From contig NW_004454266.1 in NCBI RefSeq assembly GCF_000283155.1, forward strand, positions 1,439,335-1,503,334: 64,000 nt of DNA, written 5' to 3'. Each line of letters starts with the position of its first letter. Position 1 is the first letter of the stretch. Positions 14,860 through 25,979 of the stretch are shown here, in pieces. A program made the translations under genes and the position numbers. The stretch comes from Ceratotherium simum simum (Eukaryota > Chordata > Mammalia > Perissodactyla > Rhinocerotidae). Below the pieces are notes generated by a model. It ran no database searches. It saw only the letters and a list, made by a program, of their open reading frames with translations, and was not told where the DNA came from.

Positions 14860-16440
14860 GTGTTGGTTTCTTTCTTCTCTGCAGCCTGCCCCCTCTCTCT
14901 GCCCTCAGCTCTAGTCATCCTAGTCCTGGCTCTGATCCAAACACATGGGTTTATAAGTCAAGTCTACCTTTGATTCACAGTTGGTGGAAAATAGGACGCA
15001 TAAGCCCATACGCTTGTCCTTCCTGAAGAGAGAAATATAACTGTGTGTGTGCAGGAGGGTGGCTGTGGGAGGGAGGGGAGAGCAGCCCTTGTGAGAAAAG
15101 TACAAGTGACATCGATGTCAGTGTGAGTGGACGTTGTGCTGTTGCCACCACAACACAGCATGTGGCCTGAGGTTCCATTAATAAAGATATCGTCTCTAGA
15201 ATAGAGAGGTGCTCTACACTGATCATTCATTCAACTGATAATTGTCATTTGCCAGATATATGAGAAATTATTTTTGCAGCTAGAAAACTTCAGTGAACTA
15301 AAAACAGGGAAAAATTGCTGGTGTTGCAAAACATGTGTTCTAGTGTGAGGGGCAGATTGTATGCTACATGCATCGTAAATAAGGGAAGTGTTTATGTTAG
15401 AAGTTGTAAGTGCTTTGAGGAGGGTGACTTGGAGTATAAGGGTATGGGGACAGGGAAGATGACTGTTTTCCTAGAGTGGTCAGTCTGGGCCTCATTGGGA
15501 AGCTGACCTTGAATAAAGATTTGAAGTACATGATCTGTCCACAAGGATGCCTGGGGGAAGTTCTTCCCAGCAGGGGACTCTCCAGTGCTACATGCATTAG
15601 GGCAGGAGTATATCTGTGTGTTCAAGGAAGAGCAAGGAGACCAGTGTGGTTGGAGCAGAGAGTAATTGAGATGAGGACTGAAATAATACCCAAGGCATGT
15701 AGACCTTGAGGATATTGGAAGATTTTGACTTTTCTCTAAGATGTGCAGTTACAAGACAGTGTTGAAAAGAAGATCCACCTGGTGTGACTTCTCTTGAGAA
15801 GCATCAGTTTGGTGCTGTGCAGAATCAAGAGGTGAAGTGTAAGCAACAGGTAGAGAAAACTGTAGGAAACTAGTGCTGTGTTCCAGGCTAGAGATGTGAG
15901 TTGCTTTGTCTGGGGTGTGAGCAGAGAAATAATAGGAAGTGATAGGATTCTGGGTACATTCTGAAGATGGGCTTCACAGCATTTCCTAATGGAGTAAATC
16001 TGGGTTATGAGAAAGAGGAATCAAGGAGGACACCCCAAATTTCAGACTGTAAGTAGAACTGTGAGGTGCCTTCAGTGAAATTGGGGAAGACTTTAGACGA
16101 AACACATTTGAGGAAGCAGCATCATAGACATCCACTTAGGAAAGTTGGAAGAGAGATGTCAATTAGATGCAAGCGAGTTTAGTTTTAGTAGCTGGATATG
16201 CAAACCTTGAGTTTAGGTGAGACATCTGGGCTGGAGAAGTAGACTTGGGAGGTGATGCCATGTAAATGATATTTAAAGCCTTGGAAACAAATGAGGTCAT
16301 CAAGGAATAATGGCTATAGAAGAGAAAGGAACAAGGACTAAACCTTGGGCCCCCAGTGCTACGTGATCTGATCAGACAACACCCCAGGAACAGACTGCAG
16401 AGTTCTTGCTCTGCTTCTAAAAAGCATGGAAACCAGGGAG
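14860..16440. other. Intergenic, unassigned ancient repeat-like sequence
   Basis: There is no coding signal. From about 15,240 to 16,420 the sequence resembles an old interspersed repeat ('gaagatgactgttttcctag', 'gatgtgagttgctttgtctg', 'caaggaggacaccccaaatt'), but I cannot name the family. Confidence 0.4.
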
Positions 16441-16444
16441 TCCT

Positions 16445-16745
16445 AAACTTTCCTGTGCACAGGAATCCCTTGGACATCTTTTTAACACCTAGACAGTCTG
16501 GAGTAGAGCGTGAGATTATGCATTTATAACGAGTCAGTGCTGATGCTGCTAGTCTTCAGATCACACATTTAGTTGCAAGAACATAGACCAGGATTCCCAC
16601 ATGGCTGTGTGGGAAATCTAGCTAAATAAGTGATTCTGGGGCTTCATGCCCAATATTATGAGATGGTGTGTCTGGGGAGAGGCCTGAGTATTTTGTAACA
16701 AGCCCACAAGTAATCCTGGTGCTCAGCCAGACTGGGAACAACAGA
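16445..16745. mobile_element. hAT-type MER fragment
   Basis: Phrases near 16,450-16,560 ('cacaggaatcccttggaca', 'agtgctgatgctgctagtc') match the non-autonomous hAT elements that mention 'gatgctgatgctgctgg'. It is diverged, and the family call is tentative. Confidence 0.4.
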
Positions 16746-17353
16746 TGCCAGTGGTCAGAGAGCATTCAGGGTAGGGAGGGGTCTTAAGTCCACATTTACG
16801 TGTTTTTTCCTGGGAAGGAAAAAGCAAGACGTATGCTGAGAGATATACATTGTTTTCTCTGCAGTGGACTATAGCCAGGTGGATGATTTTGGAAGTGCTT
16901 ATCAGCTTAGCAAAAGAAAATCTCTGAGTTGTTAAGAGAGTAGGCCTTAAATATTCTTACCACAAAAACAAATGATAATTATGTGACAGGATGCAGGTGT
17001 CAGTTAGCTAAGTCTATGGTGTTAATCATTTTGCAATATATTAAGTGAATTAAGTCAACAGGTTGTAAGTTTCCAACATACACAATGTCATTTGTCAATT
17101 ATATCTCAATAAAGCTGGTAAAATAATCTGTGAATCCTTGCTCTCTGAAACGTTTCCCTACATGGATTTCTGATTCACCTTTTGGTGAGAGCAATGGATT
17201 TCAAATTGTTGTAACTGAAATATAAATGAATATAGATAGATAGAAAGAGAGAGAGAAAGTATTGGGCCTCAGGCCCCACATAGGAATCGCTTTCGCTGCT
17301 GCTGGGCACAGATGCCACTGCTCGTACCACTGACTCTCCTGATGCTGGACACT

Positions 17354-17735
17354 GGATAAAGAAGATGTGGTATATATATACAACACAATACTCCTCAGCC
17401 ATAAACATACCAAATTGTGCCATTTGGATGGACCTTGAGGGTATGACGTTAAGCGAAATAAGCCACACAGAAAAAAACGAACACCATGTGATTTGACTCA
17501 TATGTGGAAGATAAATGCCTGGATAAGGAGAACAGATTAGCGTTTACCAGAAGAAAGGGGGTAGGGAGAGGACGAAAGGGGTCAAGGGACACGTATGTAT
17601 GGTGACAAAGGAAAACTAGATTGTTGGTGGTGAACATGATGCAGTCTATACAGAAACTGATATATAATGATGTACGCCTGAAACTACAAAATGTTACAAG
17701 CCAATATAACCTCAATAAAATAATTAAAACAATTT
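17354..17735 (+). mobile_element. L1 3' end
   Basis: 'ggataaagaagatgtggtat' through 'atgatgtacgcctgaaacta' and a tail 'aataaaataattaaaa' mark the end of L1 ORF2 and its 3' UTR. An ERE follows immediately after the tail. Confidence 0.8.
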
Positions 17736-17737
17736 GA

Positions 17738-17982
17738 GAGCCGGCCTGGTGGCGCAAATGGTTAAGTGCACACGCTCTGCTGTGGCAGCGCAGGGTTCAC
17801 TGGTTCGGATCCCGGGTGTGCACCGACGCACGGCTTGGCTAGCCGTGCTGTGGCGGCATCCTATATAAAGTGGAGGAAGATGGGCACAGATGTTAGCCCA
17901 CGGCCAATCTTCCTCAGCAAAAAAAGAGGAAGATTGGCAGACGTTAGCACAGGACTGATCTCCTCACAACAACAAAAAAAAG
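17738..17982 (+). mobile_element. ERE SINE (first of three in a row)
   Basis: A full-length ERE from 'gagccggcctggtggcgc' to an A-rich tail. The target duplication 'aacaatttga' stands on both sides, ending in the preceding L1 tail. Confidence 0.92.
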
Positions 17983-18010
17983 AACAATTTGAATTAATAA
18001 CTCTTTTAAG

Positions 18011-18262
18011 GGGGCTGGCCCAGTGGCATAGTGTTTAAGTTTGTATGCTCTGCTTCAGAGGCCTGGAGTTCTCGGGTTCAGATCCGCGGTACTGACCTAT
18101 GTGTTGCTTATCAAGCCAGGGCGTGGCAGGTTTCCCATATATAAAGTAGAGAAGGATGGGCATGGATGTTAGCCCAGGGCCAATCCTCCTCCGCAAAAAG
18201 AGGATGATTGGCAAGGATGTTAGCTCAGGGCTAAAATTCCTTACCAAAACAAAAACAAAAAA
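18011..18262 (+). mobile_element. ERE SINE (second of three)
   Basis: 'ggggctggcccagtggcat' through 'gttagctcagggctaaaatt' and an A-rich tail. Flanks 'aataactctttta' and 'aacaactctgttta' form a diverged target duplication. More base changes than the first copy suggest it is older. Confidence 0.9.
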
Positions 18263-18274
18263 CAACTCTGTTTA

Positions 18275-18420
18275 GGGGGCAGCCCAGTGGCATAGTGGTT
18301 AGGTTCATGTAATACTCTTCAGCAGCACAGGGTTTGCAGTTTTGGATTCCAGGCGCAGACCTATGCACTGCTCATCAAGCCATGCTGTGGAGGCATCCTC
18401 CATATAAAATAGAGGAAGAT
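18275..18420 (+). mobile_element. ERE SINE, 3'-truncated (third of three)
   Basis: This copy begins 12 bases after the previous one, and stops at 'aaaatagaggaagattg'. An ERE 3' piece ('gaggaagtttggcaacagat') appears at 18,762-18,840, so the element may be split by ~340 bases of unassigned sequence. However, that piece belongs to the start of duplication copy A and may be a separate ERE. Confidence 0.75.
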
Positions 18421-18727
18421 TGTTTATGTACTTTTCCTTTGTGCCATGATGAAGTAAAAAGAACCAGATTTACGCTCCTGTCTTAACTACAAATTCAGAT
18501 AAATATATGAAACAATGGTATTCAAACCTTGGACAACAGGTTTCGTGAGGATTATGATTCCTAACAGAAGGAAACAAAAGAAATGAGGCCTACAATTGTC
18601 TACCTTCCTTCCTAGAGAGAGTTTCCAGGACACAGTGCACAAGAGCCCAGCCGTCACACTGAGTTGAGGAGAAAGAGTTGTGAACTGAACAGATAGAAGA
18701 GCTACAACTCTACAACTATGATACACA

Positions 18728-21700
18728 ACTATGTACAGGTGCTTTGGGGAGAAAAAAGAAAAAGAGGAAGTTTGGCAACAGATGTTAGCACAGGGCCAAT
18801 CTTCATCAAAGAAAATAAATAAAAAATAAATTAAAAAAAAGAATGATGTGCAGAGTTAAAGAAATATACTAAAAGAGGCTGTTAGAAGGATTGGCTAAGT
18901 GAACAAATAGGCAGAGGCATTGCACAGAGCTTTCTATCTGTGCACTTCTTTTTCTCCAGAACAGTGTAGATGACCACAACGTGCACTTGGCTCCCTGACA
19001 GTGTCCCATAGTGACATTGGTTAAAATTACGTTAGATATACAACAGCTTTACTGACAACATTAAAAAATGCTATCAAAGGAGGAAATGAAGTTACTTCTT
19101 GATTATCTATAAGTGCATTCTGCTAATTTTGCAACATAATTTAGTCATTTTAAGCAGGCATCTTTCTGCTTTTTACACAAGTTTCAAGATTATTCCCTTA
19201 ATCGGCAGTTTTAATGTGCCATATGATAAGAAATGATATTTGGTTATTAATTTTAAAACTTCATTAGAAAAGAAAACTTGGTAACAAAAATCCAATTACT
19301 TTACCAAAATCTATGAATGCTCAATTAAATATTTTTAGAGATCTGTTCCATTATTTCAGGGGGAGAATAATCAATATTTTAATTCCTGTGAAAAACACAG
19401 GTAATAACAGTAACATTCAGTCATTGTTATTTGGGCATGAGAGGAATGATGACAGTTGTCCATAAGCATTCTGGGAGTGTGGAATTTGAATTGTAAGAGG
19501 ACTGCATTCTCCTAAGCCATGTTCCACCCTTGCTCTTGTTCTCTCCCCACTAGTTTGTTTCCTGTTCCCTTAACATCCTTATTTCCCAAGGCGGAGATGA
19601 GCGGATTTAGTATTGGAGTTATAAGTTCATAGAAGAGTGCAAGAAGCTTGCCCTTCAATTTGGCTGAGTTGCTCTTGGGTGCCATATATGCATAACCACT
19701 AATGGCTGAGCCATAGAACATAATGACCACCAGTGGATGACACCCACATGTGTTGAAAGCCTTCTTATGACCCTCAGAAGATTGGATCCTTGCTACGGCT
19801 CTGACAACATTGATGAAAGACAATAGAATCAATCGAAACTGGGATAACTTATATGACAACCACAGCTGCACACATCCCCGCTTCATTGATCCACATATCA
19901 ACACATGGTTATTGAAGCGTGGCAGGTACTTCACAAAAGAAATTCTCCACCTGATATTGACCACAACAAGGTAACAGGAAAGTCAATGCTATTTGCACTA
20001 AGGAGTTTCTGAAACCTGTTACCCAACCCACTGGTTCCAGTTGATTTTCGGCATAGCCGAAAATGCATGATAACTGTGTAATACGGAGGCTGGCAGATAG
20101 CTACATAGCAATCAAAGGCCATTAGTGAGAGAAGTACACATTCAGTGGATGCTAAACCAAGGAAGATAAAAAGTTGAGCTATGAATCCTATGTAGCTGAT
20201 GTTTCTCTGGGGGCTCCCTATGTTTACCAGCATCTGGGGCACAATGGAGGTAATATAGCAGAGGTTCAAAAAAGACAGATTAGCCAAAAAGAAATACATG
20301 GGGGTGTGGAGTCTGGGATAAAGGCATGACAAGCTAATGATGGCTGAATTCCCACGGAGGGTCATCATGTGGAAGATGGAGATGACCACGAAAAGAACCA
20401 GTTCTACTCTGAGCCATTCAGAGAAGCCCACCAAAACAAAGCCTTGAGGTGATGAAAAGTGTTATTGAATCTTCTCATTGTTGTGGCACTACTTGCAGGG
20501 AATAGCACAGAGAGAATTTTGGGAGCCTGATTATCCTGTGCTTAGAACTTCTCCTGGTTCACATTCCTGCATGCAACCTAGGAACTGGATAGGGGATGCT
20601 GAAACAAAATCATTAATATATGTCCTTTTATTACCTCAGCAATAAAAGTGAGAATTAACAACTATGTATCTCTATTTTAACAACCATGTTTAAATTCATG
20701 GCTTTCATTTAGTACACTCATAGTTTACTAAGTAGAGGTTATAAAAGTAAAGATAGTAAAGAGGTATTAGAAAATATTTTTTACAGAAAGAAAGTGTTGG
20801 ATCTGTTAAGATTGAGAGAAAGTGAAACTTCACTGGAGCCTCATTAAATCTCTCGTTTACTCATGTGTTCTAACTTCATTCACTTCAATTCAATTCATTT
20901 TCTTGCTGCTTTTTAATGCATCTCTATTATAGCAGATGAAAAAGACCACATTTGAAAAGCACTACCAGTTAAAGAAGGTAAATTCTTTCTGCTTACTGTA
21001 TTTATCCTTTCTGCTTCTTGTAACTAAGTTAATATGAGTAAAACTCCAAGTGCCAAAGGCAGTACACTCATGGAATTGATTTATTATGATATTTAGCCAA
21101 GGAATAATTTATAAGAGTTACCGTAGCTAAGACTAATAGCACACAAATTTTCACTTATTTTGCTATATCAAAGACATTTATATTTGTTGCAAATTTAATA
21201 TCAAATAACGTGATCTTAAAAATGTTTGTGGTTTCCATGGATGGTCTCACCATTCCCATCATTTAGCCACACATCAAGTATAGAAAACAATCTCAAAATA
21301 GGATTTTATGTAACAAAACTTCGGAATCATGTAATAAAACTTCAGAATCATGTAATGTTCTGTTTTCTGGAAAATATGGCTACACAATGAATTTTATGTA
21401 GCAAAGTGAAAACAGCTGTGAAGAATATTATAGAAATTCTCTGATGTGAGTCCTGGATGTGATCGTGCATATATACACACACTGTCTGAAAACTTCATTC
21501 TTCTTATGTGTAAAACAAATATATAATTCAAGTGAGAACATTTTATTCAAACTTTGAACCACGTGCAATGCATCATTAAATATAAGTATTACTATTAAAA
21601 TAACAATAAAAACAATCATCATTCATGAAGTGATTCTATGAGTGAAGGGCTTTTTTAAGTACTTTACATATAGCATCTCACTTAAGCCTCATAAACTCAC
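18728..21700. repeat. Segmental duplication copy A, carrying an OR pseudogene
   Basis: Runs in the same order as 60,854-63,805: the shared start 'acacaactatgta', an ERE tail, ~600 bases of flank, an OR pseudogene on the minus strand, and ~1.2 kb of 5' flank ending near 'gattctatgagtgaaggg'. By eye roughly nine bases in ten agree. After ~21,700 the copies differ: copy A continues into an MIR, while copies B and C share other sequence. Confidence 0.88.
19512..20478 (-). pseudogene. Olfactory receptor pseudogene, family 2-like (copy A)
   Basis: A single-exon odorant GPCR remnant of 967 bases, about the normal OR length. The start codon is at 20478-20476 (MRRFNN) and the stop at 19512-19514. Recognisable segments are LHTPMYFFLANLSFLNLC at the TM2 start, MAFDCYVAIC in place of MAYDRYVAIC after TM3, SSEGHKKAFNTCGCH before TM6, and a degraded NPLIS in TM7. 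It is broken by a one-base loss near 20,432, a four-base gain near 20,052, stop codons at 19909-19911 and 19849-19851, and a one-base gain near 19,835. The conserved TM7 NPLIY tyrosine and the DRY arginine are both lost. No function is expected. Family 2 is inferred from overall resemblance; the exact subfamily is uncertain. Confidence 0.92.
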
Positions 21701-21840
21701 TAATCATTTCCATTCTATAGACAAAGACAGTAAGTTTCAGAAAGGTTAAATAACTTGCTTATGATTACATAGGTAGTAAATGTCAGTGCAGGCATCAGAC
21801 TCTTGATGCCAGACTTCTGCCCCAGAGAAAATCCTGTGTT
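21655..21840 (-). mobile_element. MIR SINE, inverted
   Basis: 'tttacatatagcatctcact', 'tagacaaagacagtaag' and 'ggttaaataacttgct' are the inverse of the MIR core. Its first part overlaps the end of the duplication and is also present in copies B and C. Confidence 0.75.
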
Positions 21841-23674
21841 TTTAAACAATATTGTACATAGCCAAGATTTAATGAGTAAACCTGTAGTGTGTGAATAGTT
21901 AAATATTCACTTAGTAACATATTTTATTTAAAACGCTAGATATTAGCTAGTAAAGATATAAAATCTGTCATCTCCAATAATCTGCATGCATGAATTCAAG
22001 GTCACTCTTTTGTCTGAACTGAAAGTGACAAAGCATATTAGGCAAAACAGGACTGTGCCCTGGAATGCGCAATGAGCTGGTTTACTACCTAGGACAATGA
22101 AGTAATAAAATTAAAAAAGAATCATAAATACTAGGAAGAATAAAACATTTTGACATAATTTACACATAGTTACTATCCTGAGACCAATTATTAAAAAGTT
22201 TTATTAAAATTAAGTTGAGAAAGTGAATAGTTACTAAAGAAAGGTACAATTTCAAAAGATTTCTATATAAATATAGATAAACTATTTCATACCAAAATTT
22301 TTTCAAACATCACTAAGAATTTAAAAAAATAAAGGAATGTCATTTTTAAATGTTAATAATAGTATCATTTATGTATCAATTTCTCCTTAGAAAACATTCT
22401 AGATACATAATCAGATGTAAATAAATATTTCCATTCTAGGATAGGCACCATTGTTATATTTATATTATTGAAAATTTAGAAAAAATAACCTTAATATTTC
22501 AGAATAGAGAAATGTTGAATATAATTTATCCATTGATTAGATTATTATACAGTAAATAAAACTGATTTTAAGTATGCAGTACCTATTCATGATGCTCACA
22601 ATATCTTAGAATATGAAACAGGCATAATATAAAATATGAAGTATTTTACAAATATTGCTGGAATATATGTAAATTTATGTATAAAAAATCATGGGGAAAC
22701 ATACCACTAAAAATGGTACTTGGAATTATCTCTGGATTTGAGATTATTAATGATTTTCATTAAACTGTTGTGTTGCACTTTTCCAAATTTTATTCAGTGA
22801 TTAGGATTTCTTTTCATAATGAACAGATATGTAATAGATGTTACTAAATAAGGCACCTTCTCCAAAGAGGGTTCTTATTTAATCCTGCTTTATTCTGATT
22901 CTACTAAATGGTCTTTATTGAGTTATACTAAATGGACTTGCTATAATATATACTAGAACTCTTGGGGTTTTGGTATACTCTTTCCATTGCCATACAATAT
23001 ACCTGATTTTGTGCCCAAAATGTTCTCATCAGGACTCATGGTTAAATCATTCAAAGAAGCAGTTACTGAGAGTGGAGACTGCACATATTCCATTTATATA
23101 ATATTAATTTTATGTCCTTGGGCGATTAACTCAGTAACTTTCACACGGCGATTGTTATGGAGATTCAATGAGCTGATGTAAAACAACACAGAGATGGATA
23201 AAATAAAAGATTTAAATCCTAATTGATTGTTTTTATTTTGGCAGTTATCTTTCTATGGTGACTAAAGATGTTTTACTTTAGTCATCAATTTTTTTCTGGT
23301 TAACCATACCCATAGTACAAATATGCTGTTATTTGATAGGCAGTAAGAAAAAACTAAAAGTTTAAATCCTTTTGGTTAACGTATTGTCCTGGTAATGTAT
23401 ACTCTTCCCTTATATACATCACTCACCACTCATATTGTGATTTGTTTGATATAAATGTGAGAGTAATTTTTATGGAAAGAAGTGTCTGACAACTTCTACG
23501 ATTGGGTAGTCATTTGGACAGTGTAGGAAAACTTTCAGACCTGAGAAGGAATCTTAAAGGGGAGTGAGACAATAAAACAGAAATGAAGTCACCAAAGCCA
23601 GATTTCACCTAATTCAAAATTTAGTCTGTGGCCAGTTGTAATTTCCATCTCTTTAAGGTATATTACTCACTAAT
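21841..23674. other. AT-rich intergenic sequence
   Basis: No gene or clear mobile element across most of this stretch. A diverged MIR-like segment lies near 23,064-23,180 ('cttgggcgattaactcagt', 'gagattcaatgagctgatg'). Confidence 0.5.
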
Positions 23675-23679
23675 CCTTA

Positions 23680-23909
23680 AGGAAGGAAGGAAGGGAGGGA
23701 GGAAGGAAGGAGGGAGGAAGGAAGGAGGGAGGGAGGCAGGGAGGGAGGGAAGGAAGGAAGGACAGAAGACAGGAAGGAAGGAAGGAAGGAAGGAATGGAG
23801 GAAGGAATTCTCTTTTGTCCTTGTTAGGAAGGAAGGAAGGAAGGAAGGAAGGAAGGAAGTAGGGAGGGAGAGAGGGAAGGAAGGGAGGAAGGAAGGAGGA
23901 AAGGGGAAG
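23680..23909 (+). repeat. GGAA/GGGA microsatellite
   Basis: Tandem ggaa units mixed with ggga run for about 230 bases, broken once by about 21 bases of ordinary sequence near 23,806-23,826. The matching 128-codon K/E/G/R-rich open frame is only a consequence of the repeat. Confidence 0.97.
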
Positions 23910-24715
23910 ATTCTGATTTTAAATGTTTCCTTGAAAAAATCATTTGTAAGAATTGCTTTTATTATACAAGAGCAGATTTCAAAGACAAAATATCATATAG
24001 TAAGTCTAGGCTGAGATATATCCAGAAACTATTTTTACATCCTACTTAATACATAATCATTCAAAACAGTTTTTTTCTCATGTGTTCTTAGTATAAAACA
24101 TATTATACTTTCTTAGCAATACTTCATTATTTACACTTTGTATTATAAAAAAGTATGAAATGTCTTTTTTCTCTATATTCAATAGAATAGGACATAATTT
24201 TGAGCAATATGCATAATCAAATTGGTCCTGGAAATAAGTATATCTTTTGTACCATTTGTGCTACCTAGCTGGTATAATAATAAACTCTCTACAACATTCT
24301 CAAGGTGCATGTCTGCAAACTTTCTCTACTCTTGTGTTATGTTGCTAAAATGATTTGGAATACCCCGAATCCACTGGTAATCCTTTCCAGATTACAAATT
24401 ACATATATATAGAAATATGATTCCTTGGTAAACCGGGGCTCATCTGCTTGATTATTTAGGTCATTTCCGAAACCTCTAAGCAGATCACCTACCAAATCTA
24501 CATTGGTTTGGTGTAAGAGATCAGTTCATGCTTTAAAAGAATTACCAGGCATAATTTCCCTCAGCTGTCAGTTAGCTCTTCCCATAATTAACATTCCTGG
24601 AAAGTAAGACAGAAAAAATTACCCAACCTAACTCAATACCCTACTCACGCTGGCTATTCAAATATTTAAATATCAACTATTCTTTTTTCTTTTGTTCTAA
24701 ATAAGTTTTATTCTT
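23910..24715. other. Intergenic, nothing recognised
   Basis: AT-rich single-copy-looking sequence with no coding frame, RNA gene or repeat that I can identify. Confidence 0.5.
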
Positions 24716-24926
24716 TTTTTTTTAAAGATTTTATTTATTTATTTTCCCCCCCAAAACCCCAGTAGATAGTTGTATGTCATAGCTGCACATCCTTCTAGTT
24801 GCTGTATGTGGGACGCAGCCTCAGCATGGCCGGAGACGTGGTGCGCCTGTGCGCGCCCGGGATCCGAACCCAGGCCTCCAGCAGCGGAGCGCGCACACTT
24901 AACCGCTAAGCCACGGGGCCGGCCCA
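24716..24926 (-). mobile_element. ERE SINE, inverted, different subtype
   Basis: The 3' body differs from the other copies ('agtagatagttgtatgtcat', 'gggacgcagcctcagcatgg') but ends in the same tRNA-like head ('taagccacggggccggccc' on this strand). A perfect 17-base target duplication, aaataagttttattctt, stands at 24,699-24,715 and 24,927-24,943, so the insertion is young. Confidence 0.93.
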
Positions 24927-24943
24927 AAATAAGTTTTATTCTT

Positions 24944-25979
24944 AATAAAATTATTTTTGTTTCACATACCCTGATTGCATCTCTCTCCTGCTGTTATCCA
25001 TAGTCTGTCTTCCTAAAACAAACTCTTTGATTGTCAAAATGACAGTACTCCAGGCAAAATTTTCTGTCTCAGTAGTCAAGAAACGCATAAAGAGTAAAAG
25101 TAACTTACCGTCCTACAGAACTAAGCTTCCTTGTCCTCTGAAAGAAGTGTCTCAGAGGTTCCATTGTGTCTTTTATCTCTTCATTTTGCTCCATTTTTCA
25201 ACTTGTAAGGTAATATTTCACTCTCCATAGTTCCTCCTAGGCCCATCCTTCTTTGTATGTAAATCTCATCAAAATATTGACTCTGCTTATCTTTTATGCC
25301 ATATCTGAAAAAATACAAGGACAACCTAGTGTCTCCTTGTCTTTTACTCCTGAGGGAATGTAGTGACTTTAGGATGGGGCATGCTAGAAATTTTGACCTT
25401 GGGGAACCAATCTCCCAGTTACAATTAAGCAATAATCATGGAGAAAGGAGCTTGGTCCATTGAGAAAATATGAAAAATAGCCTCATAAAGTCCTTAAAAA
25501 GATACATAATGCTGCTATTTGGCTCTCTTTTCTAAGAATAAATCCTGCATTTCAGAGCTCTCTCTTTTCTAGATTATTTCCTGCCTCTGTTGTTTATAAA
25601 TAGACACTTAAGCCAATTTTCAGCCTCAAGGAAAATTTTAAATCCAATCATAATTCTTTTAGGGGCTTTTTATTGAAATAGTTATTTTTTCCAAAGAATC
25701 AGTGTTTCCTTAAAGGCTAAGTGAGAATCATGGAAAAAAATATATTCTCTGGATTGGGTTTTGGGTCTGTAATCCCTGTTGATAGATATATACCCAATTC
25801 ATGAATCTTGAAAAGCATATTTAGTGTTTACTTTGTGCTAGGCATTTTTTCAGTAGAGTTTAATATGAATTACATCATTTAGTCCTCCCCAGAGCTTCAC
25901 CAATACAGTATGTTGTGAAACTTTTGGATTCTATTTCAACCTGATAGTTGAGTAAACAATCTTTATTTTAAATTTTATT
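24944..25979. other. Intergenic, weak MIR trace
   Basis: No coding signal. Near 25,820-25,960, 'ttactttgtgctaggcattt' and 'catcatttagtcctcccca' look like a diverged inverted MIR. The rest is unassigned. Confidence 0.45.

Noticed and set aside
17738..18420. Direct repeats with regular spacing that could suggest an array
   Set aside because: They are three separate ERE SINE insertions, not a CRISPR array; the DNA is mammalian.
19512..20434. Two apparent adjacent OR genes in copy A
   Set aside because: They are two frames of one receptor split by frameshifts and stops, not two genes.
23628..24014. A 128-codon K/E/G/R-rich open frame
   Set aside because: Produced by the GGAA microsatellite; tandem repeats without stops give such frames.
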